DNA from: Roseobacter weihaiensis
GTDB taxonomy: Bacteria; Pseudomonadota; Alphaproteobacteria; Rhodobacterales; Rhodobacteraceae
Reading direction: 5' to 3'
Length of the DNA: 64,000 nt
Assembly (NCBI RefSeq): GCF_020622345.1
Contig: NZ_JACNMO010000025.1
Span: forward strand, 1-64,000
The position numbers and the translations under genes are program-made. Positions 35,105 through 45,115 of the stretch are shown piece by piece (within the stretch, counting starts at the first letter, position 1; each line of letters begins with the position of its first letter). The notes under the pieces are model-generated. The model did not search any database and was not told the DNA's origin. It saw only the letters and a list, made by a program, of their open reading frames with translations.

Positions 35105-36895
35105 TCAGAGCGGGGTTGTCACGCTCTCCAGCCATGCTTTGGCCTCCGGTGACACTCGGGGGGCGATCTTTTCCAGAACCTCGGCGTGATAGGCATTCAG
35201 CCAGTCTCGTTCCGCCCGGGTCAGCATGTCACGCACCACCAGCCGCCGATCAATCGGGACAAAGGTAAGCGTACGCCAGTGGAGCATTTTTCGGTCGTCA
35301 TCCCCACCGGGCAGAAGCGGCGCTTCCTGCACGACGATCAGGTTCTCGATGCGGATGCCGAACGCCCCTTCACGATAATAACCCGGTTCATTGGATAGGA
35401 TCATGCCCGGCTCCAGCGGTACGGCGCTGGCACGGCTGAGGCGCTGGGGGCCTTCATGCACACTTAGATAGGCTCCGACACCGTGACCGAGGCCGTGGTT
35501 GAAATCTTGCCCGGCCATCCACAGCGGCAGCCGCCCGATGGCCTCGATCTCGCGGCCTGCAAGCCCGACGGGCCAGCGCAGCCGGCTCATCGCGATCATC
35601 CCCTGTAACACGCGGGTAAAGGCCTCTCTGCCCTCCTGCGGGGGGGAGCCGATGGCAATGGTGCGGGTGATATCTGTTGTCCCGTCCAGATACTGTCCGC
35701 CACTGTCGATCACGATCAGATGCCCGTCTTCGAGGCGGCTGTCGGTCTCTTCGGTGACGCGGTAGTGCATGATTGCGCCGTTGGGCCCGGTACCGGCAAT
35801 GGTCTCGAAACTGATGTCGCGCAGCGCGTTGTCCACGCGCCGGAACGCTTCGAGCTTGCTGACCACCTGGGTTTCGGTGAGGCTGCCGGGGGGCTGTGCA
35901 TCGAGCCAGGCCAGCAATTCGACAACCGCCGCGCCGTCCCGCAGATGGGCGGCCGCAGAGCCTTCGATTTCGGCCGCGTTCTTGCGCGCTTTGGGCAGGG
36001 CGCAGGGGTCATCGCCCCAGACGCCCCGGTCGCCCACCGCGCGGGCCAGCCGCAGGGGAACGGTGCTTTTCTCCAGCCGCACCGGGCCGTCGAGACGTTC
36101 CAGAAAGGCAACGAGTGTTTCCGGCGGGTGCAGCGTGACCTCGTGGCCCAGATGATCGCGCACCTCTGTCAGTTTTTCCGCCGCCATGAAGAGATGCACC
36201 TGCCCGTTGGCCATCAGCACGCAAAACCCTTGCGCGATGGGGTTGCGCGGGATGTCCGCGCCGCGGATGTTCAAGAGCCAGCACAGCGAGTCCGGCAGGG
36301 TGATCAGGGCCGCGGCTTGCCCGGCCTCCTTGAGTGCTGCGCCGAGCCTCTGACGTTTGTCGGCATGGCTTTCCCCGGCAAACTCCAGCGGATGCACCTT
36401 GGCCGGTGCCATGGGCGGCGTCGGCTGATCTGGCCAGATACGGTCGATCAGGTTGTCACAGGGGCGCATTTCGATGCGCTTATCGGCGAGCTTTTTCTCC
36501 AGCGTGTCGATCTCGCGCGGGGTGTGCAGCCATGGATCAAAGCCCACAACGGCGCCCTTCGGGGCGTTGTCGGCCAGCCAGCTTGCGAGGGAGGTCTCGG
36601 GCCAGGGCACGGGGGTGAACTCCGCCGCGACCTGCGCCTTGACCTGCGTGCGGTAGCGCCCATCAATGAACACACCGGCTATATCCCGCAGGGCGGCACA
36701 AAACCCGGCGGACCCGGTAAAGCCGGTGAGCCAGGCCAGCCGCTCATCGCGCGGTGCCACATATTCGCCCTGATGGGCATCCGCGCGCGGGATCAGGAAG
36801 CCGTCCAACCCCTCCGCCACCAGAACCTCCCGGAGGGCTGCCAGCCGGGGTGGCCCCTGGTCGGGACGTGCGGTGACCTCGAAAGACTGGTACAT
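35105..36895 (-). CDS. pepP: M24 family Xaa-Pro aminopeptidase
   Basis: A 596-residue three-domain aminopeptidase P of the long, eukaryotic-like type: two creatinase-like N-terminal domains and a pita-bread catalytic domain (about 310-540). The dinuclear metal ligands are visible in order: VIDSGGQYLDGTTDITRT (two Asp), GHGVGAYLSVHEGP (His), and the two Glu in the LSNEPGYY and FGIRIENL segments. It removes N-terminal residues preceding proline, probably in the cytoplasm. It follows cobT by 41 bases on the same strand. Confidence 0.92.
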   Translation of the reverse strand: MYQSFEVTARPDQGPPRLAALREVLVAEGLDGFLIPRADAHQGEYVAPRDERLAWLTGFTGSAGFCAALRDIAGVFIDGRYRTQVKAQVAAEFTPVPWPETSLASWLADNAPKGAVVGFDPWLHTPREIDTLEKKLADKRIEMRPCDNLIDRIWPDQPTPPMAPAKVHPLEFAGESHADKRQRLGAALKEAGQAAALITLPDSLCWLLNIRGADIPRNPIAQGFCVLMANGQVHLFMAAEKLTEVRDHLGHEVTLHPPETLVAFLERLDGPVRLEKSTVPLRLARAVGDRGVWGDDPCALPKARKNAAEIEGSAAAHLRDGAAVVELLAWLDAQPPGSLTETQVVSKLEAFRRVDNALRDISFETIAGTGPNGAIMHYRVTEETDSRLEDGHLIVIDSGGQYLDGTTDITRTIAIGSPPQEGREAFTRVLQGMIAMSRLRWPVGLAGREIEAIGRLPLWMAGQDFNHGLGHGVGAYLSVHEGPQRLSRASAVPLEPGMILSNEPGYYREGAFGIRIENLIVVQEAPLLPGGDDDRKMLHWRTLTFVPIDRRLVVRDMLTRAERDWLNAYHAEVLEKIAPRVSPEAKAWLESVTTPL

Positions 36896-36936
36896 GGGAG
36901 CCCCCTTTTTCCCGATTGCGAAAACGTCAGGCCGCC

Positions 36937-38814
36937 TTAGCTGACCCGCTTTATGCCCATCACGCGCGCCCGCGCCCTGGGATCATTGTCAAAGAGGGCG
37001 GCAAGCTGTTCTGTCATTGCGCCCGCCAGCTGGTCCACATCGGTGATCGTGACCGCGCGATCATAATAGCGCGTCACGTCGTGCCCGATGCCAATGGCCA
37101 GCAATTCGACGGCCTTGCGCTTTTCCACCATGGCGATGACATCCCGCAGGTGTTTTTCCAGATAATTGGCCGGGTTCACCGATAGGGTGCTGTCATCCAC
37201 CGGGGCCCCATCCGAAATCACCATCAGGATTTTGCGCGCCTCGCCCCGCATCAGCATCCGGCGGTGCGCCCATTCCAGCGCCTCGCCGTCGATGTTTTCC
37301 TTCAGCAGCCCCTCTTTCATCATCAGCCCCAGATTGGGCCGCGTTCGCCGCCATGGGGCATCGGCGGATTTATAGATGATGTGGCGCAGGTCGTTCAGCC
37401 GTCCCGGCTGTTGCGGCCGCCCGTCATTCAGCCAGGCCTCGCGGGCCTGACCGCCCTTCCACGCGCGTGTGGTAAAGCCGAGGATTTCGACCTTGACGTT
37501 GCACCGCTCCAGCGTGCGCGCCAGCACGTCCGCACAGATCGCGGCAATCGAAATCGGCCGCCCGCGCATGGAGCCGGAGTTGTCCAGCAGCAGCGTCACC
37601 ACGGTGTCGCGGAATTCGGTATCCTTTTCGACCTTGAAGCTCAGCGGCGTGGTCGGATTGGCCACTACCCGCGCCAGACGGCCCGCGTCCAGCATGCCTT
37701 CTTCCAGATCAAACTCCCACGACCGGTTCTGCTGGGCCTGCAAACGGCGCTGCAGCTTGTTGGCCAGACGGCTCACGGCCCCTTTCAGGGGCTCCAACTG
37801 CTGGTCGAGGTAGGCCCGCAGGCGTTCCAGCTCAACCGGGTCGGCCAGCTCTTCGGCGCCGATCTCTTCGTCATGCTCTGCAAGATAGACCGCGTAATTG
37901 GGATCTGCGTCCGAGATGGGCTGCGGGGCAGGCGGCTCCATCGGCGCTTCGCCCTCGGGCATCTCGGCTTCCTCGCCCATCTCCTGATCGGCCATATCGT
38001 CCATGGAGACCTGAGCCTGCGCGGCATCCTGCTGCTCTTCTTGGGACTGCTCGGGTGAGGCGTCAGCCTCTTCTTCGTCCTGATCGTCCTGCCCGGTGCT
38101 GTCGGGATCGGAATCGTCGTCGGTGCCCTCCTCGGCCTCGTCCTCCTGATCCTCGTCCAGCTGATCAGGATCATCGCCCAGCTGATCCCCATACCCCAGA
38201 TCAGAGATCAACTGCCGCGCCAGCTTTGCAAACGCCGACTGGTCCGACAGGGTCTCATCCAGATCGTCTAGCGTGCCGCCGCACTGGTCCTCGATAAAGC
38301 CGCGCCACAGGTCCATGACGTTCTGCGCCCCGGAGGGCAGATCGCGGCCCGTGGCCAGGTGGCGGATCAGGTAGCCTGCCGCCGCGGCAAGCGGCACATC
38401 GGCGGCCTGCGTGACCTGATCGTAGCCTTTGCGCATCGCTTCATGGGCGATCTTTGCGTCAATATTGCCCGCGGTGCCGGGCATGTCCCGCGCGCCCATC
38501 GCCTCGCAGCGGGCGGTTTCCATCGCCTCGTAAAGCTCGCGCGCCATCTCGCCTTGCGGCTGGTACTTCGCATGGGTCTGGCCACTATGGTAGCGGCGAT
38601 TGAGCGCGAGCGCGTCGGCCGTGCCCCGCGCGAGCATCACCTCGTCGCGGGTCATGCGGCGCGACACCTGCGGCAGCCGCATCGAATCCCCCGAAACGCC
38701 CGCCGGATCAACAGAATAGGAAACCGTCAGCTCCGGATCATGCGCCATGACCTTCGTCGCCTCCGACAGCGCCTTCTTGAATGCATCAGCCGGATTGTCA
38801 GACTGCTTGCTCAT
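36937..38814 (-). CDS. cobT: Aerobic cobaltochelatase subunit CobT
   Basis: A 625-residue VWA-domain subunit of the CobNST cobaltochelatase that inserts cobalt into hydrogenobyrinic acid diamide in aerobic vitamin B12 synthesis. The middle (about 212-300) is an extremely acidic, Asp/Glu-rich region typical of CobT. The C-terminal VWA domain carries the MIDAS motif DNSGS (411-415). CobS, its AAA+ partner, is encoded 700 bases upstream on the same strand. The catalytic CobN gene is not in the window. The start at 38814 follows the racemase-like stop by three bases. Confidence 0.93.
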   Translation of the reverse strand: MSKQSDNPADAFKKALSEATKVMAHDPELTVSYSVDPAGVSGDSMRLPQVSRRMTRDEVMLARGTADALALNRRYHSGQTHAKYQPQGEMARELYEAMETARCEAMGARDMPGTAGNIDAKIAHEAMRKGYDQVTQAADVPLAAAAGYLIRHLATGRDLPSGAQNVMDLWRGFIEDQCGGTLDDLDETLSDQSAFAKLARQLISDLGYGDQLGDDPDQLDEDQEDEAEEGTDDDSDPDSTGQDDQDEEEADASPEQSQEEQQDAAQAQVSMDDMADQEMGEEAEMPEGEAPMEPPAPQPISDADPNYAVYLAEHDEEIGAEELADPVELERLRAYLDQQLEPLKGAVSRLANKLQRRLQAQQNRSWEFDLEEGMLDAGRLARVVANPTTPLSFKVEKDTEFRDTVVTLLLDNSGSMRGRPISIAAICADVLARTLERCNVKVEILGFTTRAWKGGQAREAWLNDGRPQQPGRLNDLRHIIYKSADAPWRRTRPNLGLMMKEGLLKENIDGEALEWAHRRMLMRGEARKILMVISDGAPVDDSTLSVNPANYLEKHLRDVIAMVEKRKAVELLAIGIGHDVTRYYDRAVTITDVDQLAGAMTEQLAALFDNDPRARARVMGIKRVS

Positions 38815-38817
38815 CGC

Positions 38818-39513
38818 TCACCCTTTCGCCATCTGCGGCAACTCAGCTATGCCCGAGGCCAGATCGGCCAGCAGGGCAACATGCACGTCCAGTGCATCAA
38901 TCACTTTATAGCCCGGATCATGCCCGTCAAACGCCAGACCCAGATCTGTACCTGCAAGCACGACGGCCTCGGCCCCCTGATCCGCGATCAATCTTTCTCC
39001 GGCGGCAAAAAAGAAGGCCCGATCCGCTTCTGTCGCGGTGCCCCTTACGGCCATCTCCAGATAGGTTTTGCCCACGTCTGCCATTTCCTCGGGCGCCACT
39101 GCCCGTGTTTTCACCAGTTGGCCGTAGAGGCGGGTGCGCATCACGACCTCTGTGCCCAAAAGACCGACCGTTCCAAGGTCCCGCGCTTCGAAATGAGCAT
39201 CAAGCGGCGTCACACCGCTGACCAGCGGCAACGGGCTGATTGCCTCCGTCTCCGAATAGCAAAAATGCCCGCCGAGCGACGTGATCGCAGCGCAGTCGGC
39301 GCCTGCGGCTTTCAGACGCGCGATGAGATCCGCGTAGATTTCGGTCTGCGCTGCGCGGTTATCCGCAAGGTTGTTGGCAATCAGCTCATCCGCACTTGCC
39401 TGCACGATTGTCAGGTCCAGCTTCTTGCCGCGCTCCCGCATCAGGGCCGTCAGCCGCTGATAGTAAACCACCGTGGCTGCCGGGCCGATACCGCCGATCA
39501 ACCCGATGTGCAT
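38818..39513 (-). CDS. Aspartate/glutamate racemase-like protein lacking the catalytic cysteines
   Basis: A 231-residue protein of the Asp/Glu racemase superfamily, starting with the typical IGLIGGIGPAATVVYYQRL. Active racemases use two cysteines, in CNTAH-like and GCTEL-like contexts. Here those places read ITSLGGHF and LAGTDLG, so neither cysteine is where expected; one Cys occurs a few residues later in HFCYSET. It may not be a racemase. It sits three bases after cobS and three before cobT, so it is co-translated with the cobaltochelatase genes, though it has no known role in that pathway. Confidence 0.8.
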   Translation of the reverse strand: MHIGLIGGIGPAATVVYYQRLTALMRERGKKLDLTIVQASADELIANNLADNRAAQTEIYADLIARLKAAGADCAAITSLGGHFCYSETEAISPLPLVSGVTPLDAHFEARDLGTVGLLGTEVVMRTRLYGQLVKTRAVAPEEMADVGKTYLEMAVRGTATEADRAFFFAAGERLIADQGAEAVVLAGTDLGLAFDGHDPGYKVIDALDVHVALLADLASGIAELPQMAKG

Positions 39514-39516
39514 GGC

Positions 39517-40503
39517 TTATCCCAAACTCACGCTGGCGGCGCTTTCGGGGAGTTCCTCGTCAAAGAGGCGCTGGTAGAATTCCGCGACGGTTTGCCGCTC
39601 CAACTCATCGCATTTGTTCAGGAAACTCAGCCGGAACGCATAACCGACGTTGCGGAAAATCTCGGCATTCTGAGCCCAGGCGATGACCGTGCGCGGCGAC
39701 ATCACGGTGGAGAGGTCCCCGTTCATGAAGGCCGTGCGCGTCAGATCCGCGACGGTGACCATCTGCTTGACGGTCTTGCGGCCCTTCTCGGTGTTGTAAT
39801 GCGGGCTCTTGCTCAGCACGATGGCGGTTTCGGCGTCGACGCTGAGGTAGTTGAGCGTGGCGACCAGCGACCAGCGGTCCATCTGGCCCTGGTTGATCTG
39901 TTGGGTGCCGTGATAGAGCCCCGTCGTATCGCCAAGACCGACGGTGTTCGCCGTGGCAAAGATGCGGAAATAGGGGTGCGGCGTGATGACCTGGTTCTGA
40001 TCCAGCAGGGTCAGTTTGCCATCCACCTCCAGCACGCGCTGGATCACGAACATCACATCGGCCCGGCCCGCGTCATATTCGTCGAAGACAATCGCGGTCG
40101 GGTTGCGCAAGGCCCAGGGCAGGATACCTTCTTGAAAGTCAGTGACTTGCTTGCCGTCTTTCAACTTGATCGCATCCTTGCCGATCAGGTCGATCCGGCT
40201 GATGTGGCTGTCGAGGTTCACCCGTACCGCCGGCCAGTTCAGACGCGCGGCCACCTGTTCGATATGCGTCGATTTGCCCGTCCCGTGATAGCCCTGGATC
40301 ATCACCCGGCGGTTGTGGGTAAACCCGGCGAGAATGGCCAGCGTCGTGTCAGGGTCAAACTTGTAGGTCATATCAAGGTCCGGCACCCGGTCACTGCCTT
40401 CGGCAAAGCCTTTGACGACCATGTCGGTGTCAATGCCGAAGACGTCACGGACATTGATGTCTTCGGTGGGCTTTGAATTGATGTCCAGCGCGCCATCGGC
40501 CAT
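39517..40503 (-). CDS. cobS: Aerobic cobaltochelatase subunit CobS
   Basis: A 328-residue AAA+ ATPase subunit of CobNST. It shows Walker A GYHGTGKS (71-78), [14 protein letters not shown] Walker B (about 137-150) and the sensor region [19 protein letters not shown] typical of CobS. The ATG at 40503 ([10 protein letters not shown]) is the family start; the open frame continues upstream without conserved sequence. It leads a run that includes the racemase-like gene and cobT. Confidence 0.94.
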   Translation of the reverse strand: MADGALDINSKPTEDINVRDVFGIDTDMVVKGFAEGSDRVPDLDMTYKFDPDTTLAILAGFTHNRRVMIQGYHGTGKSTHIEQVAARLNWPAVRVNLDSHISRIDLIGKDAIKLKDGKQVTDFQEGILPWALRNPTAIVFDEYDAGRADVMFVIQRVLEVDGKLTLLDQNQVITPHPYFRIFATANTVGLGDTTGLYHGTQQINQGQMDRWSLVATLNYLSVDAETAIVLSKSPHYNTEKGRKTVKQMVTVADLTRTAFMNGDLSTVMSPRTVIAWAQNAEIFRNVGYAFRLSFLNKCDELERQTVAEFYQRLFDEELPESAASVSLG

Positions 40504-40628
40504 ATGCTTTGGTCCTTCAAGTAAGTCGTGAGTGAGGGGCAGGCTTTTTACCCGCGCCATCTGGTGCAACATATTGCGCAGAGGTGCAAGGGAAAGGGCC
40601 GGGCCAGTTGGGGCCAATCGTTAGACCA

Positions 40629-41255
40629 TCAGTCCTTGAAATTGCGGCTTCCCTTGATCTGGTCCCAGGCCCAGACGACCTCCTGGAGCTGCTCCTCCTG
40701 GCTGCGATCGCCGCCGTTCATATCCGGGTGCAGTACCTTGATGAGCGCCTTGTAGGCCTTGCGCACCTCGGGTTTGGTCCAGGTGTCTTTCGCCTCAAGA
40801 ATTTCCAGCGCGCGGCGTTCTGTCGGGGGCAGCCTGCGACCGGCCTGCGGGCCACGCCCAGGGTTCTGCGTGGCATTGGCGCCCAGCACCTGATGCGGGT
40901 CCTCGATCCCCAGCCGGGCCCAGGCCCGTGCCTCGGGATCGCCCATCGGCTTGGTGTTGCGCTCCCACACTTTGTCCTTTGACATCTGGGCGTTAAGCTC
41001 GGCCTCGGTGGTGCCGTCAAAGAAGTTCCACTTCAGATTATACTCGCGCACATGAGCCTGGCAGAACCAGAAATAATCGTCCAGCACATCGGGCGCTTTC
41101 GGCGCGCGGTACTTGCCCGGCTCATGACATCCGTCATGGTCGCAGATGCGCGTCGAGGTTTCTGACGCGCCTGACATGCCGCGCCGTCCACGCGGATTTT
41201 TCTTCTTTGAAGAAGACACGGACATGTCGAATCCGAAAGGATCAGGTTTTGGCAT
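40629..41255 (-). CDS. J-domain (DnaJ-type) protein
   Basis: A 208-residue protein with a C-terminal J domain (about 137-205) containing the HPD signature in VLHPDMNGGD, so it should stimulate a DnaK-type Hsp70. The N-terminal half has cysteines and histidines spaced as a possible zinc site (C38, C43, C65, H68). The ATG at 41255 is chosen over a GTG at 41264 because AGGTG stands eight bases before it. In Rhodobacterales this gene sits upstream of cobS and divergent from bolA, as here. Client is unknown. Confidence 0.88.
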   Translation of the reverse strand: MPKPDPFGFDMSVSSSKKKNPRGRRGMSGASETSTRICDHDGCHEPGKYRAPKAPDVLDDYFWFCQAHVREYNLKWNFFDGTTEAELNAQMSKDKVWERNTKPMGDPEARAWARLGIEDPHQVLGANATQNPGRGPQAGRRLPPTERRALEILEAKDTWTKPEVRKAYKALIKVLHPDMNGGDRSQEEQLQEVVWAWDQIKGSRNFKD

Positions 41256-41330
41256 ATTTGGCACCTATACGAGTCGAGGCCGCTTAGTTTAGACTGCACG
41301 CAGAAAGAGGGAAGGGGGCAACGGAAAAAA

Positions 41331-41588
41331 ATGTCTAAACGGCAACAGATTGAAGATCGCCTGCGCGATGCCTTTGCGCCGCGCGCGCTGGAGGTTGTGG
41401 ATGATACGGAAAGCCATCGCGGGCATGCGGGTTTTACCGAAGGGGTGGAGAGCCATTTCAACGTGCTTATCCGCGCGGATCAGTTTGCCGATATGAACAG
41501 GCTGGCCCGGCACCGCGCGATCCACAGCGCCCTGGGGCCCAAGCTGATCTCCGAGATACATGCGCTGGCGCTTGATGTAGACGTCTAG
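41331..41588 (+). CDS. bolA: BolA family protein
   Basis: An 85-residue BolA-like protein: class II KH-like fold with the ESHFNVLIRADQFADMNRLARHRAIHSAL stretch split across helix and strand, here seen as ESHFNVLI (about 39-46) and RLARHRAIHSAL (about 57-68). BolA proteins bind monothiol glutaredoxins through a [2Fe-2S] cluster and act in iron signalling, envelope shape or DNA binding. Conserved histidines His34-region and His64 are plausible ligands. It is divergent from the J-domain gene with 75 bases between them. Confidence 0.9.
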   Translation: MSKRQQIEDRLRDAFAPRALEVVDDTESHRGHAGFTEGVESHFNVLIRADQFADMNRLARHRAIHSALGPKLISEIHALALDVDV

Positions 41589-41672
41589 CACAGCCGTTTA
41601 ATCATCTGTTTTCGAGATGCCCTTGGTAGCCGAGAGCTTTTCAAGAGACCCCGTCAGACGGGCAACATCACT
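41589..41672. other. Gap between bolA and DUF4177 gene with small hairpins
   Basis: Between the convergent stops lie CCCGT-CAG-ACGGG (41650-41662) and ATCAC-TTTA-GTGAT (41667-41680, reaching into the DUF4177 stop). Either could help end minus-strand transcription, but neither has a clear U-tract. Confidence 0.3.
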
Positions 41673-42071
41673 TTAGTGATCCAGGTCGGCATCGCGCCGC
41701 AACCGATATTCACCTGCGCCGCCTGACGCATCGTCATGGCGGTTTTGTGGGATTGTGAGCTCTGGCTCTGGGGGCAGCTGCCTCGTACCCGCTGGTTGCT
41801 TGAGCGGCGGCAGGGTCGGTTCAGTTTCTGCCCTCGCCGCTTTGACGCGCCGGAACACCAACACATTGCGCAAGGTCGACGTGGTTGAAAGCAGCCCCGA
41901 CCGTTCCTCCGAAGGAAGGGTTTCTGCACGCTGATATTCCCACCCCTCCGAGGCCATGGTGTTCATCACCTCTTCGAGCGCGTGCAAGAACCGCGCCTCC
42001 GCGGTTTTGATGCCCTTTGCTTTGACGCCGCGGGTCGGGGCGGCGATGACGCGATATTCGAAGTGTGACAT
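41673..42071 (-). CDS. DUF4177 domain protein
   Basis: A 132-residue protein with an N-terminal DUF4177 fold (about 3-75): FEYRVIAAP, then ALEEVMNTMASEGWEYQRAE and a beta strand RNVLVFRR. These small domains occur widely with no assigned reaction. The C-terminal 55 residues are Pro/Arg-rich and probably disordered. It stands alone between bolA and tenA, converging on bolA. Confidence 0.78.
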   Translation of the reverse strand: MSHFEYRVIAAPTRGVKAKGIKTAEARFLHALEEVMNTMASEGWEYQRAETLPSEERSGLLSTTSTLRNVLVFRRVKAARAETEPTLPPLKQPAGTRQLPPEPELTIPQNRHDDASGGAGEYRLRRDADLDH

Positions 42072-42185
42072 GACATGATCCTAATCGTACCACAGCGTTA
42101 TATCAAAGCAGCAGACAGACGCAAAGGCACTGGCACAGAACCCCTTAATGCGGCCACTAAACGCGCATCTCCCGGTTTCAGAGCC

Positions 42186-42884
42186 TTATTCTGCAGCCAG
42201 GCCGCCCCGCAATCCCATGTCCCAGAAACCGATCTCAAGCCGGGTGGCGGTGGCAAATCGCTCTTGAAGCTGCGCCCAGCGGGCTGCCTGCGTCGGATCG
42301 GGGCCGAGACGCCGAGCGATTGCCTTGTCGATCATTGCACCGACCGATGCCATGACCTTTTGGTAGTCTTCACCGGCATAGGTCTCAATCCAGTTTTGGT
42401 AGGGTGTGTCGGGTGCATGGGACCGGGCCAGCCGCGTTCCTATTTCACCGTACCCAAAGCAGCAGGGGGCAAGCGCTGCCATCAGGTCGAGGAAATCCCC
42501 CTGCAGACCGCTGTCCATGACATAACGGGTATAGGCGAGGTTCTCGACCTCTTCGGTTGCGGCGAATAACGTCGCTTCATCAATGCCTTCCGCCGCACAG
42601 GTCGCCACATGTAGCGCCATCTCGTGGTTGACCAACGCATCGACTGTCCCGGCGCAGACCTTCATTTCCTCAAGCGTTTCGGCTTTGACCACGCCCAAAG
42701 ACCAGGCTCGGGAGAAATGCACGAGAAAGACGTAATCCTGCACGAGGTAGTGCAGGAAAGACGCCCGTGGCAATGACCCGGTGCGCAGCCCTTCTACGAA
42801 TGCGTGCCCTGTGTAGGCCTGCCAGTCGGATGCGCATGCGGCGCGCCAGCGGCGAAAGGTTTGACCGTATTTGTCTGTCATCAT
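42186..42884 (-). CDS. tenA: Thiaminase II / aminopyrimidine aminohydrolase TenA
   Basis: A 232-residue TenA that hydrolyses aminopyrimidine breakdown products of thiamine so that the pyrimidine can be reused. The catalytic region APCCFGYGEIG (140-150) carries adjacent cysteines, and Asp50 and the HFSRAWSLG segment line the pocket. It starts at 42884, where ATGA overlaps the thiD stop. It is the last gene of the thiM-thiE-thiD-tenA operon and belongs to the riboswitch-controlled unit. Confidence 0.92.
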   Translation of the reverse strand: MMTDKYGQTFRRWRAACASDWQAYTGHAFVEGLRTGSLPRASFLHYLVQDYVFLVHFSRAWSLGVVKAETLEEMKVCAGTVDALVNHEMALHVATCAAEGIDEATLFAATEEVENLAYTRYVMDSGLQGDFLDLMAALAPCCFGYGEIGTRLARSHAPDTPYQNWIETYAGEDYQKVMASVGAMIDKAIARRLGPDPTQAARWAQLQERFATATRLEIGFWDMGLRGGLAAE

Positions 42885-43702
42885 TCTGCGGATCTCTTTG
42901 AGGTTGGGTAAAGGGTTGCAAAGTGGTGCGTCGGGCCATGACCGGACCCCACCGAAAGCTCGTCTGCATGGGCAATCGCCGCCGCGACATAAGTCTTTGC
43001 TGCCGCCACGGCCTGCGCCAGTGGCACGCCCTTTGCCAGATGCGCCGCCAAGGCAGAGGATAAGGTGCAGCCGGTGCCATGGGTGTTGGGCGTCGCTTTG
43101 CGTTTGGCCTCGAACCATTGCGCATCTTGCGCGGTGACCAGGCAATCCGGGCTGTCGTCGCCCTGCAGGTGGCCGCCTTTCATCACCACCGCCTGCGGGC
43201 CGAGCGCGCAGAGAGCCCGGCCTTGCGCTGCCATCTCGTCGCGTGTGCGCGCGACGGGCGTGTCCAGCAGATGAGCGGCTTCGGGCAGGTTCGGGGTGAG
43301 CACGGTCGCCAGTGGCAGCAGCCGGTTGCACAGCGCGGCCACAGCGTCGTCATGCAGCAAGGTCGCACCGCCCTTGGCGATCATCACAGGATCAAGAACG
43401 ATGGGTCCGGCCTCCCGCGTCTCAAGCGCCCCGGCGATGGCATCGGCGATATCGGCCGTGGCGATCATGCCGATCTTGACGGCATCGACGCGGATGTCCT
43501 CGAAAACGGCGGCGATCTGGTCTTGCACAAACCTCGGCGGCACCAGGTGGATGCCAGCAACCCCTTGGGTATTTTGCGCCGTCAGCGCGGTGAGTGCGGC
43601 CATGGCGTAAGCCCCGTTTGCCGAAATCGTCTTGAGGTCTGCCTGAATTCCGGCGCCTCCGGACGGGTCTGACCCCGCGATACTCAGAACATTGGCGATC
43701 AT
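42881..43702 (-). CDS. thiD: Hydroxymethylpyrimidine/phosphomethylpyrimidine kinase ThiD
   Basis: A 273-residue ribokinase-fold kinase that phosphorylates HMP and HMP-P for thiamine synthesis and salvage. It shows SIAGSDPSGGAGIQAD (7-22), the KIGMIATADI segment, VLDPVMIAKGG (about 107-117), and the ATP/anion-hole motif NTHGTGCTLSSALAA with the catalytic base in GTGC context. It overlaps thiE and tenA by four bases each. Confidence 0.95.
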   Translation of the reverse strand: MIANVLSIAGSDPSGGAGIQADLKTISANGAYAMAALTALTAQNTQGVAGIHLVPPRFVQDQIAAVFEDIRVDAVKIGMIATADIADAIAGALETREAGPIVLDPVMIAKGGATLLHDDAVAALCNRLLPLATVLTPNLPEAAHLLDTPVARTRDEMAAQGRALCALGPQAVVMKGGHLQGDDSPDCLVTAQDAQWFEAKRKATPNTHGTGCTLSSALAAHLAKGVPLAQAVAAAKTYVAAAIAHADELSVGSGHGPTHHFATLYPTSKRSAE

Positions 43703-44343
43703 TCGGATTCCTCTCTTGTGTCAAAATGAAACCTGCGGGCGGCGGCTTGTGGATCGGGCTGGCCGCAGATGGCCGAGACCACCGCCAACCCGTCGGCACC
43801 GCTGTTGCGCACAGGCTTCACATGCGCTGGTTTCAGCCCTCCGATGGCCACGGTGGGCAAGGGAGATAGCGTCACCATCCGTGCTAGCCCGTCCAGGCCG
43901 ATCACTTGAGCATGGTCGTTTTTCGTCGCGGTGCCAAAGACCGGGCCAAGACCCAGATAGTCCACCAGCGCAGGGTCGGCGGCGCGAACCGCGTCCGGCG
44001 TCTCACACGACAGGCCAAGTATCTTGTCCGGACCCAGCAGGGCACGGGCCTGCGCGGGCGCGATATCACCCTGACCGATATGTGCGCCATCGGCCCCGGC
44101 CGCAACGGCCGCTTCGGGGTCGTCGTTTATGATCAGCGGGACCTCCAGACCTCTCAAAAGGTGTTTGAGCGCGCGCGCTCTTTCGACCCGCTCAGCGGTG
44201 CTGGCCGTCTTGTCGCGGAGCTGGATCATCGTCACACCCCCGGCGACAGCCTCCCGGACCGTGGCCACCAGCCCTTGCCGGGCACAGAGCTCCGGGTCGG
44301 TCACCAGATAAAGGCGCAAGCGATCACGCAGAGCGCGTGTCAT
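43699..44343 (-). CDS. thiE: Thiamine phosphate synthase ThiE
   Basis: A 214-residue TIM-barrel enzyme that joins HMP-PP and HET-P into thiamine phosphate. The LYLVTDPELC start (11-20), the TMIQLRDKTAS pyrophosphate site (38-48), the GAHIGQGDIAPAQAR block, GLGPVFGTATK (about 131-141) and VAIGGL are present. Length is normal for the bacterial form. It overlaps thiM and thiD by four bases. Confidence 0.94.
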   Translation of the reverse strand: MTRALRDRLRLYLVTDPELCARQGLVATVREAVAGGVTMIQLRDKTASTAERVERARALKHLLRGLEVPLIINDDPEAAVAAGADGAHIGQGDIAPAQARALLGPDKILGLSCETPDAVRAADPALVDYLGLGPVFGTATKNDHAQVIGLDGLARMVTLSPLPTVAIGGLKPAHVKPVRNSGADGLAVVSAICGQPDPQAAARRFHFDTREESE

Positions 44344-45113
44344 GCAATCACCTTTGGCAGCTCATTCGGGTCCGCTGCGGCAAGAGCATCCAGGAAATGC
44401 ATCTGAAAACTGCCGGGGCCCCGGGCCTCTGTCGCGGCCCGGGACCCGGCCACCTTGAAATGCGCAAGGCAGGCGATGGCGGCCTCAAAGGCAGGACCGG
44501 TTGCCGCATAAGCCCCCATTAAGGCGGTGAGCGAACAGCCCAGGGCGGTCACCTGCGGCATCAACGCCGACCCGCCGGAGACATGCGCCTCTTGGGCACC
44601 GTCGGTGACAAAATCCACGGGTCCGGTGACGGCGACCACGGTATTGAAATCTTTTGCAAGGTTTCTCGCGGCCCCCTTGGCCGCCTCAACGCTGTCCCCG
44701 CTGTCTGCGCCTTTGCCAGCACCGGCTTCGCCGGTCAATGCCAGAATTTCAGAGGCATTCCCGCGCACGATGCTGGGCCGCAGCGCCAACAGCGCCTGCG
44801 CGGCGCGTCTGCGATAGCCTGAAATGAAATGGGCCACCGGATCGAGCACCCAGGGCAGGTCGCGATCCTGTGCGATCTGGGCTGCCGCGCGCATGCTTTT
44901 GAGCCAGGGCGCTGACAACGTGCCGATGTTGATCGTCAGCGCGCCGCAGAGGGGGGTGAAATCGGCAATCTCTTCTTCGGCATGCAACATGGCAGGGGAT
45001 GCCCCGGCGGCCAATACGACATTCGCAGCGATATTCATCGCGACATAATTGGTGATGCAGTGCACCAGAGGGTTTTGCGCACGCAGGGCTGTCATCAGAC
45101 TGTTCGGGGGCAT
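44340..45113 (-). CDS. thiM: Hydroxyethylthiazole kinase ThiM
   Basis: A 257-residue kinase that salvages the thiazole moiety of thiamine. The PLVHCITNYVAMNIAANVVLAAGASPAM region is complete (visible blocks VHCITNYVAMNIAAN and LAAGASPAM), followed by INIGTLSAPW, the VLDPVAHF segment and the VTALGCSLTALMGAYAA anion hole. The ATG at 45113 is preceded by AAGGAGACGTC, an optimal ribosome site that lies within a hairpin. The family start excludes an upstream in-frame start. First gene of the operon and direct target of the TPP riboswitch. Confidence 0.94.
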   Translation of the reverse strand: MPPNSLMTALRAQNPLVHCITNYVAMNIAANVVLAAGASPAMLHAEEEIADFTPLCGALTINIGTLSAPWLKSMRAAAQIAQDRDLPWVLDPVAHFISGYRRRAAQALLALRPSIVRGNASEILALTGEAGAGKGADSGDSVEAAKGAARNLAKDFNTVVAVTGPVDFVTDGAQEAHVSGGSALMPQVTALGCSLTALMGAYAATGPAFEAAIACLAHFKVAGSRAATEARGPGSFQMHFLDALAAADPNELPKVIA

Positions 45114-45115
45114 GA

